Below, one piece after another: positions 1 through 8,770 of a stretch of DNA of 64,000 nucleotides. Within the stretch, counting starts at the first letter, position 1. Each line of letters opens with the position of its first letter. This stretch comes from an uncultured Bacilli bacterium. Its GTDB lineage: Bacteria; Bacillota_I; Bacilli_A; RF39; UBA660. The DNA lies in the NCBI GenBank assembly GCA_910583945.1, contig CAJTYF010000002.1, positions 23,454 to 87,453 of the forward strand. Reading direction: 5' to 3'. Below the pieces are notes generated by a model. That model did not search any database. It was not told where the DNA came from and saw only the letters and a program-made list of their open reading frames with translations. Both the position numbers and the translations under genes were made by a program.

Positions 1-558
1 TTAGGTAAAGATGAAATTAAATTACTTAAAGAAGCATGGGATAGATATTATGGTAACAATAATGAAGAAAATGTAATTATTTTAAATGATGGATTAGATT
101 TTAAAGAGGGTGCATCATCATCTGTAGAATTACAAGTGAACGAAAGAAAGAAAACTTTAAAAGATGATATTAAAGATGTATTTCACATTTATGATGATTA
201 TAATAATACCATAAAAGATGGAGCAATGCCTATTATAAGTGCTATTGAAAGTGCTTTAAATAAAAATTTATTATTAGAGTCCGAAAAAGGGACTTTTTAT
301 TTTGCATTTGATACTAAAAACATTACTCGAGGTAATCTAAAAGAAAGATATGAGGCATATAAACTTGCATCTGAAACAGGATGGATGACTAAAAACGAGA
401 TAAGAAGTGAAGAAGATTATGACTCTATCAAAGGTTTAGATGTAATAAGCATGAACCTTGCTAATGTTTTATATGATATTAAGACAAATAAATATTACAC
501 ACCAAATACAGGTTCAGTAATGAATATGGAGAAAGGTCAAGGAGGTGATAATAAATGA
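1..558 (+). CDS. Phage portal protein, C-terminal part (HK97-type), 5' end outside the window
   Basis: The reading frame is open from base 1 and ends at 558, so only the last 185 residues of the portal are present. The portal is the dodecameric ring at the capsid vertex through which DNA is packaged. The pattern ENVIILNDGLDFKE, then an acidic helix, then FDTKNITRGNLKERYEAYK followed by GWMTKNEIR is the usual end of HK97-family portals (wing/clip helices and the 'RYEAYK..sGWMT.NEiR' signature). The stop overlaps the ATG of the protease by 4 nt (ATGA), indicating translational coupling in the head operon. Identification is from family pattern recognition and gene order. Confidence 0.85.
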   Translation, partial: LGKDEIKLLKEAWDRYYGNNNEENVIILNDGLDFKEGASSSVELQVNERKKTLKDDIKDVFHIYDDYNNTIKDGAMPIISAIESALNKNLLLESEKGTFYFAFDTKNITRGNLKERYEAYKLASETGWMTKNEIRSEEDYDSIKGLDVISMNLANVLYDIKTNKYYTPNTGSVMNMEKGQGGDNK

Positions 559-1430
559 AAATCCAAGTAAGAAATGATAAAGTCATTATAGATGGATATG
601 TAAATGCAGTTGATAGGTTTTCAAAAGTTCTTTATGACAAAAGAGGTCAATTCATAGAAAAGATTTTACCTTCTGTTTTTAGAAGAGCCATTGAAAAAAA
701 TCCATCAATTAAAGTTTTGTTAGACCACGATTATGATATAGAATTAGCCAATACTAAAAATAATACTGCTACTTTATATGAAGATAATATAGGTTTAAGG
801 GCGATAGTTGAAATAACTGATGCAGATGTTATTGAGAAAGCCAAAAATAAAAAATTAAGAGGTTGGTCTTTTGGTTTTATTTGTAATAAAGAAGATGAAA
901 TTATAAATAAAAATGGTATTAGAGAACGAAGTGTTAGAGATATGGACTTGTTTGAAGTATCTATCATAGATGATAAGAAAATACCTGCATATATTGGAAC
1001 AAGTATTGAAATGAGAGATGAACAACCTAGGGTTATAGAATACAGAAGTGAAGAGTTTGATGAAAACTCTTTTTCTTATGAAGATGAAGAACCAACAACA
1101 CCTGATTTTAGTGAAATGACTGCATCACAAAAGAGAGAACTTTTAGGAAGTTCATATAGGCAACTATTTAAAGATGGTTGGCTAGAAGATTATGATGATG
1201 ACTTTGTTTATGGAACAATCCAAAATGATAGTCAATTGTATAAGATGCCTTATTCAATAATCGATGGAACAGTTAATATTGATAGTAATAATCAAGTTAA
1301 AGTAGTTCGAGGTGGTTATAAAGAAATAAGAGCAGATGAGGAAGTGCCTGAACAACCACCAAATGTGGATGTTGGAAAAATAGATTACTCTAGGTATGAG
1401 AATATTCTAAAGGAAATTAAGGAGGGATAA
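555..1430 (+). CDS. HK97-family prohead protease with acidic C-terminal extension
   Basis: This is the capsid maturation serine protease, which cleaves the scaffold (delta) region of the major capsid protein inside the prohead. Visible features are an N-terminal beta-barrel start (KIQVRNDKVIIDGYVNAVDR), the catalytic-type histidine in VLLDHDYD (about residue 60) and the catalytic-type serine in LRGWSFGF (about residue 100). The core ends near residue 155. The remaining ~135 residues are strongly acidic and not typical of the minimal protease; they may be a scaffold-like tail. The gene lies between portal and capsid genes, the standard order. Confidence 0.87.
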   Translation: MKIQVRNDKVIIDGYVNAVDRFSKVLYDKRGQFIEKILPSVFRRAIEKNPSIKVLLDHDYDIELANTKNNTATLYEDNIGLRAIVEITDADVIEKAKNKKLRGWSFGFICNKEDEIINKNGIRERSVRDMDLFEVSIIDDKKIPAYIGTSIEMRDEQPRVIEYRSEEFDENSFSYEDEEPTTPDFSEMTASQKRELLGSSYRQLFKDGWLEDYDDDFVYGTIQNDSQLYKMPYSIIDGTVNIDSNNQVKVVRGGYKEIRADEEVPEQPPNVDVGKIDYSRYENILKEIKEG

Positions 1431-1431
1431 T

Positions 1432-2613
1432 ATGAATATTAAAAAACTTACCGAAGATAAAAATTCAAAGACAACTGAAATGCAAACATTACTAGATAAT
1501 GTAAAAGCAGAAGAAAGAGCATTTACAGAAGATGAACAAAAATTGTTCGATAAATTAAAAGGTGAAATTGAAGCCATTAACAACACTATCAAGGCTTTTG
1601 AGGACAGTAGAGAATTGGTAGATGAAGATGAAAAGGAAACAAAAAAGGAGGAAGAAGATAAAATGACAGAAGAAGAAAGAGCCATTGAAGTAGAACAAAG
1701 AGATATTAGTAACTTTGCATCTTTTATTAGAAATAATATTTTAAGTGAAAGAGCAGAGGGAGATAATTTTGCACAAGGTACTAATGGTGTAATAGTTCCA
1801 ACTACAATTGCAAATAAAATTATTAAAACTGCTTATAATATGTCGCCAATTTTAGAAAAAGCAACCAAATATAATACGAAAGGTAATTTGGAAATTCCTG
1901 TATATGGAAAAACAGAAGCAGGTAAAGACATTACTGTTGGATATTCAGAAGATTTCCAAGAATTAGTTGAAAGTGCAGGAGCATTTTCATCAGTAACTCT
2001 AAAAGACCACTTAATTGGTGCTTTATCAAAAATTGGAAACTCTTTAATCAATAATACAGATATTGATTTAGTTAATATTGTAATCAACATTATTGCAGAA
2101 TATGTAAAACTATTCCTTGAGGGTGAAGCATTAAAAGGTACTGATGGAAAAATTACAGGATGTAAGGATATTCCTGAAAGTCAAACTCATAAAACAGTTG
2201 GTGGAGTAATGACATTTGATGATTTAGTAAAAACTAAAAATAAAGTTATTCAAGCATTTAGAAAAGGTTCAATTTGGGTTGGTAGTCAAAATACTCAAAC
2301 CGAATTAGAGTTAATGAAAGATGCAAATGATAGACCATTATTCCAACCTGACCCATCAGGAGAATTTGATGGTATGGTTCTTGGTTATCCATACTATGTA
2401 TCTGACAATATGGAAGATATAGCAGTTGGAAAAACACCTCTTTACTTTGGTAACTTTAGTGGTTTAGCAGTTAAAACAACTAAAGAACTTGAAATCCAAG
2501 TTTTAAGAGAAAAATATGCAACTCAACACGCAACAGGTGTAGTTGCTTGGCTAGAAGCCGATATTAAAGTTGAACATCTTCAAAAATTATCTAAATTAGT
2601 TATTGGGGAATAA
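1432..2613 (+). CDS. Major capsid protein, HK97 fold
   Basis: The 393-residue product begins with a ~65-residue charged coiled-coil delta domain (MNIKKLTEDKNSKTTEMQ...) that the upstream protease would remove, followed by the capsid shell domain. The latter starts around GVIVPTTIANKIIK and contains the typical ILEKATKY..GNLEIPVY stretch and the C-terminal DIKVEHLQKLSKL segment. The start follows a strong AAGGAGGG site one codon after the protease stop. The size and the delta domain fit HK97-type capsid proteins of Firmicute siphophages. Confidence 0.9.
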   Translation: MNIKKLTEDKNSKTTEMQTLLDNVKAEERAFTEDEQKLFDKLKGEIEAINNTIKAFEDSRELVDEDEKETKKEEEDKMTEEERAIEVEQRDISNFASFIRNNILSERAEGDNFAQGTNGVIVPTTIANKIIKTAYNMSPILEKATKYNTKGNLEIPVYGKTEAGKDITVGYSEDFQELVESAGAFSSVTLKDHLIGALSKIGNSLINNTDIDLVNIVINIIAEYVKLFLEGEALKGTDGKITGCKDIPESQTHKTVGGVMTFDDLVKTKNKVIQAFRKGSIWVGSQNTQTELELMKDANDRPLFQPDPSGEFDGMVLGYPYYVSDNMEDIAVGKTPLYFGNFSGLAVKTTKELEIQVLREKYATQHATGVVAWLEADIKVEHLQKLSKLVIGE

Positions 2614-2614
2614 T

Positions 2615-3067
2615 ATGTTTACTGTTTTAAAAGGTTTTACTTCTGAAACAGTTTCTGCTTCAAAGGGCAAGGTTATTGAGATAAAAGATAAATCAGTAGC
2701 CGATGCCCTTTTAAAAGCAGGTGTAATTGCTCCATATTCAAAAAAAGAAATGTCAAATAAAGAAAAAGATACTGAAATTCAGAACTTAAATAATCAATTA
2801 TCAGAAAAAGATACTGAAATTCAAAATCTTAAAGACCAATTATCAGAAAAAGATACTGAAATTCAAACTTTAAATGACATTATTTCAGAGATGGAACAAA
2901 ATAAAATTGTACCATCAGAAAATCCTGATGATACCCAATTAAATGATAATGAAAATTTAGATAATAATGGTTCTAAATCAAATGAAGATGAAAAAACAGG
3001 TGAAGAACCAAAAGATGAAACATCAACTGAAAATAATGATGATAAAACATTAAAAAATAAAGAGTAA
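2615..3067 (+). CDS. YqbF-like small head-region protein with coiled-coil repeats
   Basis: The start is taken as the ATG at 2615, behind GGGG, rather than an in-frame TTG 12 nt upstream. The N-terminal ~45 residues (MFTVLKGFTSETVSASKGKV...) resemble the YqbF/HI1506-type domain found in phage head operons. The middle holds three 14-residue repeats of the type KDTEIQNLNNQLSE with heptad character (coiled coil). The C-terminal ~60 residues are acidic, Asn/Asp/Glu-rich and probably disordered. The gene lies just after the capsid gene, where head decoration or fibre proteins are common. No precise function can be given. Confidence 0.6.
   Translation: MFTVLKGFTSETVSASKGKVIEIKDKSVADALLKAGVIAPYSKKEMSNKEKDTEIQNLNNQLSEKDTEIQNLKDQLSEKDTEIQTLNDIISEMEQNKIVPSENPDDTQLNDNENLDNNGSKSNEDEKTGEEPKDETSTENNDDKTLKNKE
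2762..2887 (+). repeat. Three tandem 42-bp units inside the YqbF-like gene
   Basis: The unit beginning GAAAAAGATACTGAAATTC starts at 2762, 2804 and 2846. Each unit encodes 14 residues, i.e. two heptads, so gain or loss of units would lengthen or shorten the coiled coil without changing frame. The later parts of each unit have diverged. Confidence 0.85.
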
Positions 3068-3114
3068 AGTAATTCGATTGTTCAGGCAAACTCCTCATGA
3101 AAGGAGGAATAGTT

Positions 3115-3411
3115 ATGATTACTAAAATTAGTGAAATAACAGTAGATGATATTAAAAATTATCTACGAATATCTGAAATATCAGATAGAGATAAAATATA
3201 TCTCGATACAATTTTAAAAGTATCTGTCGATTTTATTCAAAATAATACAGGTTTAGAAAAAGAAGATTTAGATAAGTATTCTGATTTAGTGGCAGTTGTT
3301 TATGTTTTATGTCAAGATTTATATGATACAAGGTCATATTATGTTGATGGTAAAAATGTAAATAATGTAGTTTCAACTATATTGGATATGCACTCAAGGA
3401 ATTTATTATGA
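3115..3411 (+). CDS. Head-tail connector protein (gp6-like, DNA-packaging adaptor)
   Basis: The start at 3115 is chosen because AAAGGAGGA sits just before it; an ATG at 3097 lies upstream of that site. The product (98 residues) has the helical pattern of phage gp6-like connectors (VDDIKNYLRISEISDRDKIYLDTILKVS..., then a C-terminal helix with MHSRNLL). Such proteins form the ring below the portal. It overlaps the next gene by 4 nt and belongs to the head-closure cluster. Confidence 0.75.
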   Translation: MITKISEITVDDIKNYLRISEISDRDKIYLDTILKVSVDFIQNNTGLEKEDLDKYSDLVAVVYVLCQDLYDTRSYYVDGKNVNNVVSTILDMHSRNLL

Positions 3412-3746
3412 GAAATACTGTTAAAAATGCAGGAGAATATAATAAACCTATCAAAATAGTAAAAGTTGAAAATATTAAAGATGATGATGGCTTTGAAAGT
3501 CCTGTTGAAACAGAGATATTAACAACTTATGCTAAAGTAAAAACAACAAGGGGATATACTTTAATTCAAAATGATACAGATTTTGAGAAAGCCTATACTA
3601 ATTTTACAATTAGGTATCCAATTACTGTTATTACTAGAGATATGTTTATTAAATTTAATAATAAAACTTACACCATTGAATATTTGAATAATGTAAATGA
3701 GGACTCTATTGAGTTAGAAATTCAAGCGAAAGTAGTAGTTAAATAA
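3408..3746 (+). CDS. Phage head closure (head-tail adaptor) protein
   Basis: The 112-residue product matches the SPP1 gp16/HK97 gp7-type head-closure fold in length and pattern: GEYNKPIKIVKVENIKDDDGF, then YAKVKTTRGYTL, then IRYPITVITRDMFIKFNNKTYTIEYLNNV. These proteins gate the connector channel. Overlaps at both ends suggest coupled translation. Confidence 0.78.
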   Translation: MRNTVKNAGEYNKPIKIVKVENIKDDDGFESPVETEILTTYAKVKTTRGYTLIQNDTDFEKAYTNFTIRYPITVITRDMFIKFNNKTYTIEYLNNVNEDSIELEIQAKVVVK

Positions 3747-4159
3747 TGGCACAATTCAAAGGACAATTACCAAACGATTTAATAAAAGAGTTTGAAGAAT
3801 TGGCAATAGCAACACCTAAAATGATGGGAGCAATGACTAAAGCAGGAGCAGAAACAGTAAAAACTATTGTTGAAAGCAATTTGTCAAAGTCATTTAAATC
3901 AACTGATAGATTAAAAGATTGTTTATTTGTTTCAAAGACTTATAAAACACCATCTGATGATAGCATAAATAATAAAGTTATGATTTATGGCTATTTGGAT
4001 AGTGAAAAAAAGCATCCTGCACCACTTGTTGCAATGGCAAGAGAGTATGGAACAAGTCGAGGCGAAGCAAAAAAACCCTTTTTTAGAAAATCTTTTAGGA
4101 AAAGTGCTATAGAGGATGCTATGAAAAAAGAGCAAGATAAATATTTGCCAAAGGAGTAG
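3746..4159 (+). CDS. HK97 gp10-like minor tail/neck protein
   Basis: The product (137 residues) contains an N-terminal helical region and the C-terminal GTSRGEAKKPFFRKSFRKS motif, which is the typical 'G....a.PFlrpaf' end of HK97 gp10/tail-completion proteins. It lies between the head-closure gene and the tail terminator gene, the conserved order in siphophages. Confidence 0.78.
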   Translation: MAQFKGQLPNDLIKEFEELAIATPKMMGAMTKAGAETVKTIVESNLSKSFKSTDRLKDCLFVSKTYKTPSDDSINNKVMIYGYLDSEKKHPAPLVAMAREYGTSRGEAKKPFFRKSFRKSAIEDAMKKEQDKYLPKE

Positions 4160-4161
4160 TT

Positions 4162-4506
4162 ATGAATAATGAAATAGAAAAATTATTTAAGAATTTCAAA
4201 GTAAATGATGTATCAATTCCTATTGCATTTATTAGATATAGAGGTAAATCTAAAACATATATTACTTACCAAGAAATCAATAATAAACCTGAATTAGAAG
4301 CAGATGACAATGTTTTATATAGTTCATCTGTTTATGATATTGATATATATTCTGATGGAAACTATTTAAAAATTGTAGAAGAGGTAAAGAAAAAAATGTC
4401 AGAAAGCAATTTTACATGGATTGAGGATAGTCTTGATATGCACGAAGAGGATACAGGTCTATACCATAAAACCATTACTTTTGCAAAAGAGAGGAGTGTG
4501 TTATAG
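4162..4506 (+). CDS. Putative tail terminator protein
   Basis: This 114-residue product lies directly before the major tail protein gene. Its pattern (FIRYRGKSKTYITYQE, then VYDIDIYSDGNYLKIVEEVKKKM, then HKTITFAKERSVL) fits the gpU/gp17-like tail terminator group that caps the tail tube. The assignment rests on size, position and general pattern. Confidence 0.65.
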   Translation: MNNEIEKLFKNFKVNDVSIPIAFIRYRGKSKTYITYQEINNKPELEADDNVLYSSSVYDIDIYSDGNYLKIVEEVKKKMSESNFTWIEDSLDMHEEDTGLYHKTITFAKERSVL

Positions 4507-5085
4507 ATGGCACAAATAGGATTAAGACATTTTAAGTATTCACCAATTAAGGATGGTAAATACACAGGAGTTAATGAAATGGTTGGTGCAATTAAATCAA
4601 CACCATCATTAAATGTAGCAGAAGCAGAATTGTATGCCGATGATACAGTAGTTGAAAGTGCATCAGAGGTAACAAAGGGAAGTCTATCATTAACAGTTGC
4701 AGATGATGATGACACTATTTTTGCACCATTGTTAGGACATACTACAACAGAAGAGGGGGAAGTATTAAAATCATCAGATGATACACCACCTTATGTTGGT
4801 TTTGGTAGAGTTTTAGTTAAAATGGTTAATGGTGTAAGAAAGTATAAAGCAGAATTTTTCTTAAAAGTTAAATTCAAACCATTTGCCAATGAGGGTGATA
4901 CAAAAGGTGAAAGCATTGAGTTTAAAACTCCTACTGTTGAGGGAACTATTTATGTAGTACCTACAGTAGTAAATGGTGTTGAAAAACCATTGTATGAAAG
5001 ACATCAAACTTTTGATACCGATGAAGAAGCACAAGCCTATTTAGATGAGTTAATGAAAGCACCTACAACATCACCTACTGAATAG
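4507..5085 (+). CDS. Major tail tube protein (phi13 family type)
   Basis: The 192-residue product begins MAQIGLRHFKYSPIKDG and contains the TVADDDDTIFAPLLG stretch seen in phi13-type Firmicute major tail proteins. It polymerises as hexameric rings to form the tail tube. It follows the tail terminator and is followed by an intrinsic terminator, as expected for a highly expressed structural gene. Confidence 0.85.
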   Translation: MAQIGLRHFKYSPIKDGKYTGVNEMVGAIKSTPSLNVAEAELYADDTVVESASEVTKGSLSLTVADDDDTIFAPLLGHTTTEEGEVLKSSDDTPPYVGFGRVLVKMVNGVRKYKAEFFLKVKFKPFANEGDTKGESIEFKTPTVEGTIYVVPTVVNGVEKPLYERHQTFDTDEEAQAYLDELMKAPTTSPTE

Positions 5086-5101
5086 TGATATTAAGTCTAA
5101 T

Positions 5102-5135
5102 GGGTTAGTACAGTTATTGTATTAACCCTTTTTTT
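5102..5135 (+). terminator. Intrinsic terminator after the major tail protein gene
   Basis: An inverted repeat GGGTTAGTAC / GTATTAACCC (5102-5128, one G-T type pair) is followed by a run of seven T. It lies between the tail tube gene and the tail chaperone gene and probably lowers expression of downstream tail genes relative to the tube. Confidence 0.8.
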
Positions 5136-5157
5136 GTTTATATAAGGAGGAAAATTT

Positions 5158-5517
5158 ATGAAAACTAATTTAAGTTATTTAGATAATGAGGGAAAATTCC
5201 CAATAATTTTTACATTAAATGTTATGGAAACAATCCAAGATAAATATGGTTCTATGGATGCTTGGAAAGAAAATATTTTTACTAAAGAAACAGGTGAAGA
5301 ACCAAAAATAGCAGACTTGTTATTTGGTTTAACTGAAATGGTTAATGAGGGCATTGAGATTTTTAATGAAGAAAATCCTGATGCTCCTAAACTAGAAAAG
5401 GTTAATAAAAGACAAGTAGGTAGAATAGTTTCTAAAATTGGAATTGAGAACTCTATTCAAAAATTAGGAGAAAGCATTATAGATGCTAACACAACAGATG
5501 ACTCAAAAAACGAGTAA
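5158..5517 (+). CDS. Tail assembly chaperone, short form (gpG-like)
   Basis: The 119-residue product lies between the major tail protein and the tape measure gene, the fixed position of tail assembly chaperones. It has the usual opening (MKTNLSYLDNEGKFPIIFTLNVME) and a second helical part ending in KLGESIIDANTTDD. A strong AAGGAGGAA site precedes the ATG. The last codons contain a -1 slippery heptamer that leads into a longer form (separate entry). Confidence 0.8.
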   Translation: MKTNLSYLDNEGKFPIIFTLNVMETIQDKYGSMDAWKENIFTKETGEEPKIADLLFGLTEMVNEGIEIFNEENPDAPKLEKVNKRQVGRIVSKIGIENSIQKLGESIIDANTTDDSKNE

Positions 5518-5738
5518 TCCACGAGGAAGATACTATAATAATTGATTTCTCGTGGTTATTATTTGTAGGACATACTCTATTAGGTTTTAGTGAAAGAGAA
5601 GTAGGACACATGACTTTAGGTAAATTGATGAAATTATATAAACACTATCAAAATTACTATGATTTCACTTTGAAAAAAATATCTTATAGAGAATTAGAAG
5701 CAAAAATAAATGAAAGCGAAGAGTGGATACCTGATTAG
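5158..5738 (+). CDS. Tail assembly chaperone, long form made by -1 frameshift (gpGT-like)
   Basis: Reading -1 from the slippery site at 5505-5511 opens a frame from CGA at 5511 that runs to a TAG at 5736-5738. It adds about 75 residues (RVIHEEDTIIIDFSWLLF..., ending EESEEWIPD-like). In lambda-like siphophages the G and GT proteins are made this way and bind the tape measure protein and tail subunits. The extension has no start codon or ribosome site of its own, which supports the frameshift reading. The ratio of the two forms cannot be inferred. Confidence 0.8.
5505..5511 (+). promoter_or_regulatory. Programmed -1 ribosomal frameshift site A_AAA_AAC
   Basis: In the 0 frame the codons are tcA AAA AAC followed by GAG and TAA, so the heptamer is the canonical X_XXY_YYZ type and sits two codons before the 0-frame stop. 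A -1 slip enters the 75-codon open frame of the tail chaperone long form. No stable downstream pseudoknot was obvious by eye. Confidence 0.82.
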
Positions 5739-5750
5739 GTGTCTTTTTTT
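5726..5750 (+). terminator. Intrinsic terminator overlapping the end of the long-form chaperone
   Basis: A hairpin GATACCT / AGGTGTC with a four-base loop is followed by seven T (5744-5750). The stop codon of the frameshifted chaperone lies inside the hairpin. It would partly terminate transcription just before the tape measure gene. Confidence 0.7.
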
Positions 5751-5773
5751 GTAGTTAGAGAGGAGGTATGCTT

Positions 5774-8077
5774 ATGAGTTCATTTGGAGGAACAGTTAAA
5801 TTATCAGGAGAAAGTGAATATAAAAAGGCATTAAGTGATATTATCTCTAATTTAAAAGTTATGTCTAGTGAAATGCAGATTGTAACTGCTACTTATGGGA
5901 GAAATGACAAGTCAGTACAAGGTTTATCTGAAAGAAATCAAGTTTTAAATAGACAAATAGAAGCACAGAAAGATAAAGTTGAAGTATTGAAAAGTGCTTT
6001 AGAGTCTGCAAAAAATGAAACAGGTGAAAATTCATCTACTACCCAAAAATGGCAAACAGAATTAAATAAAGCAACTGCACAATTAGTTTCTATGGAAAAA
6101 GAAGTAAAAGAAAATGAAGAAACTATGAAAAAATCAAGTGATGCAACTGATGACAATGCAGATAAAGTTAAAAAATTTGGTGATGAAGCAGACAAAACAG
6201 GTAAAAAAACAATTACCCTAGGAGATATTATTAAGGCTAATTTAATAAGTGATGCTATCAAAAAAGGAATATCAGAACTTGTTGATGGCATGAAAAAATT
6301 AGGTTCTATGTTTATTGATGTAGGTAAACAGGCTTTAGAAAGTTATGGAGATTATGAACAATTAGTCGGTGGTGTTGAAACATTATTTAAAGATAGTGCA
6401 GATAAGGTACAATCTTATGCAAGTAATGCTTATAAGACATCAGGTTTATCTGCTAATCAATACATGGAAACAGTTACTTCATTTAGTGCATCATTATTGC
6501 AGTCATTAAATGGTGATACTGCTAAATCTGCAGAAGTTGCAGATATGGCAATAACAGATATGTCTGATAATGCCAATAAGATGGGTACATCAATGGAAAT
6601 GATACAAAATGCCTATCAAGGCTTTGCCAAACAGAATTATACTATGCTAGACAACTTAAAACTTGGTTATGGTGGTACTAAATCTGAAATGGAAAGATTA
6701 TTAGCAGATGCAGAAAAAATTTCAGGTATTAAATATGATATTAGTAATTTAAATGATGTTTACCAAGCAATTCATGTGGTTCAAGGTGAATTGGGTATAA
6801 CAGGAACAACTGCAAAAGAAGCAAGTACAACTATTCAAGGTTCAGTTGCATCATTAAAATCTGCATGGGGTAATATGCTTGTTGGTATCGCAGATGATAA
6901 TGCTAATTTTGAGGGGTTGGTAACCAATTTGATTGATAGTTTATTAACTGCTATGGATAACATAATTCCTAGAGTTGAAATTATCATAGGTGGTATCGGA
7001 GATATGATAGTTGCCTTTGCAGACCAAATATTACCTAAATTATTAGAAATTGGTATAAATACAATTGAAAATTTAGTACAAGGTATGTCATCCAATATGC
7101 CTAAAGTATTAGAGAGTGTTAATACAATTATTACTAATTTAATAGGTGGACTAAATAGAATATTACCACAAATAACAACTGTTGCAGTTCAAGTTATAAT
7201 GCAACTTGCTAATACATTGATACAAAATTTACCTCAAATAATAGAGTGTGGTATTCAGGTATTATTATCTTTAATTGATGGTTTAGTAAAAACTATCCCT
7301 GACCTGATACCTACTATAGTTCAAGCAGTCATTACAATTGTTGAAACTTTAATAGACCATCTTGATGAAATAATAGATGCAGGAATAGAGATTATGTTTG
7401 CACTTATTGATGGTTTGATTAAGGCTATGCCTGATTTAATTGATAAAATTCCTGAAATTATAGATAAATTGATTATGGCTATTACAAATAATCTACCTAA
7501 ACTTATTCAAGCAGGAATTACATTAACTATTAAATTAGCAGAGGGTCTTATTAAGGCAATCCCACAATTAGTTTCTAAAATTCCACAAATAATTACATCT
7601 CTTGTTAAGGGATTAGGAAATGGTATTGCTCAAATGGCAGAAGTTGGTTTGAATATGATTAAAGGATTATGGGATGGTATAAAGAACTCATTGTCTTGGA
7701 TTAAAGATAAAATCAAAGGATGGGTTGGAGATGTATTTAAATTCATTAAAAAATTATTCGGTATCAATTCTCCATCAACTTTGTTTAGAGATGAGATTGG
7801 TTCTAACCTTGCCAAAGGTATTGGTATAGGTTTTTCTGATGAGATGGATACAGTAAATAAAGATATAATGGATGCAATCCCAACAGATTATGATTTAGGA
7901 GTAAATACAACTTTACATAATGATATAACAAGTTCATTTAATAATAATACTTTATCACAAAGTGAGTCTTTTGCTTCTGCAGTAAAAGATGCCTTAAATG
8001 GTATGTATGTAAAACTTGATGGAGATAAAGTTGGGGAAATAGTGGTTAATACAGTAGAGGATGTGATTTATACATGA
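5774..8077 (+). CDS. Phage tail tape measure protein
   Basis: The start at 5774 is preferred because AGGAGG at 5761-5766 is 7 nt upstream, whereas an ATG at 5768 is only one base from it. The 767-residue product has the tape-measure layout: a conserved N-terminus (GGTVKLSGESEYKKALSDI), a long charged helical region, an AWGNMLVGIAD-type segment, a hydrophobic repeat-rich middle (about residues 370-640) and a C-terminal GINSPSTLFRDEIGSNLAKGI motif. It sets tail length and is ejected during infection. Confidence 0.92.
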   Translation: MSSFGGTVKLSGESEYKKALSDIISNLKVMSSEMQIVTATYGRNDKSVQGLSERNQVLNRQIEAQKDKVEVLKSALESAKNETGENSSTTQKWQTELNKATAQLVSMEKEVKENEETMKKSSDATDDNADKVKKFGDEADKTGKKTITLGDIIKANLISDAIKKGISELVDGMKKLGSMFIDVGKQALESYGDYEQLVGGVETLFKDSADKVQSYASNAYKTSGLSANQYMETVTSFSASLLQSLNGDTAKSAEVADMAITDMSDNANKMGTSMEMIQNAYQGFAKQNYTMLDNLKLGYGGTKSEMERLLADAEKISGIKYDISNLNDVYQAIHVVQGELGITGTTAKEASTTIQGSVASLKSAWGNMLVGIADDNANFEGLVTNLIDSLLTAMDNIIPRVEIIIGGIGDMIVAFADQILPKLLEIGINTIENLVQGMSSNMPKVLESVNTIITNLIGGLNRILPQITTVAVQVIMQLANTLIQNLPQIIECGIQVLLSLIDGLVKTIPDLIPTIVQAVITIVETLIDHLDEIIDAGIEIMFALIDGLIKAMPDLIDKIPEIIDKLIMAITNNLPKLIQAGITLTIKLAEGLIKAIPQLVSKIPQIITSLVKGLGNGIAQMAEVGLNMIKGLWDGIKNSLSWIKDKIKGWVGDVFKFIKKLFGINSPSTLFRDEIGSNLAKGIGIGFSDEMDTVNKDIMDAIPTDYDLGVNTTLHNDITSSFNNNTLSQSESFASAVKDALNGMYVKLDGDKVGEIVVNTVEDVIYT

Positions 8078-8769
8078 AAAACTATATAATTTTTAAAGGA
8101 GTAGATAGTAGAACTTTTAGTAATCTTATTATAAGTGAATTACCATCTATCTCAAAACCTAAAATGAGGGTATCAAGTACTGAAATTGATGGTAGAGATG
8201 GAGATATTATAGATGAAATAGGATATTCTTCATATAATAAAACTCTAAAAATAGGTTTAGTAAATTCTAATGATATAGATAAACTTATTAAATACTTTAA
8301 TGGTTCAGGAGATATTATATTTTCAAATGAACCTGATAAAGTATATAAAGCACATATTTATGACAAAGTAGATTATGAAAGATTATTAAAATTTAGAACT
8401 GCTAAAATAAATATTCATGTACAACCATTTAAATATCTCTTAAACGAGCCACCTTTTATATTAAATATAACCAATGAAACAGAATTAAAAGTAACTAATG
8501 TAGGTTTTGAGAAATCAAAACCTATTATTACTTTATATGGAAGTGGTGAAATCCAATTATCAATAAATGGGTTGACTGCTTTTTCTATTGATATAGATGA
8601 TGATTTTGTTGTGATTGACTCTATCAATGAGGAAGCATACAAAAATGAAATTCTTAAAAATAGAAATATGTCAGGTGAATTTCCTATTTTAGAAAGTGGT
8701 GTAAGTATAATTACTTGGACAGGTAACTTAACTAAAATAAAGGTAGAGCCAAAGTCGAGGTGGTTATAA
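8074..8769 (+). CDS. Distal tail protein (Dit)
   Basis: The 231-residue product overlaps the tape measure stop (ATGA). Its N-terminal half follows the siphophage Dit pattern (IIFKGVDSRTF..., VSSTEIDGRDGDIIDEIGYS, then the YFNGSGDIIFSNEPDKVYKAHI stretch split around residues 70-90). Dit forms the hexameric hub at the tail tip to which Tal and the receptor-binding baseplate attach. Gene order supports this strongly. Confidence 0.85.
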   Translation: MKNYIIFKGVDSRTFSNLIISELPSISKPKMRVSSTEIDGRDGDIIDEIGYSSYNKTLKIGLVNSNDIDKLIKYFNGSGDIIFSNEPDKVYKAHIYDKVDYERLLKFRTAKINIHVQPFKYLLNEPPFILNITNETELKVTNVGFEKSKPIITLYGSGEIQLSINGLTAFSIDIDDDFVVIDSINEEAYKNEILKNRNMSGEFPILESGVSIITWTGNLTKIKVEPKSRWL

Positions 8770-8770
8770 T

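Noticed and set aside
1407..1685. Minus-strand ORFs inside phage structural genes (for example 731-967, 1407-1685, 4362-4715, 5938-6291)
   Set aside because: They lie opposite well-supported genes, lack ribosome sites and have compositions typical of reverse-strand shadows.
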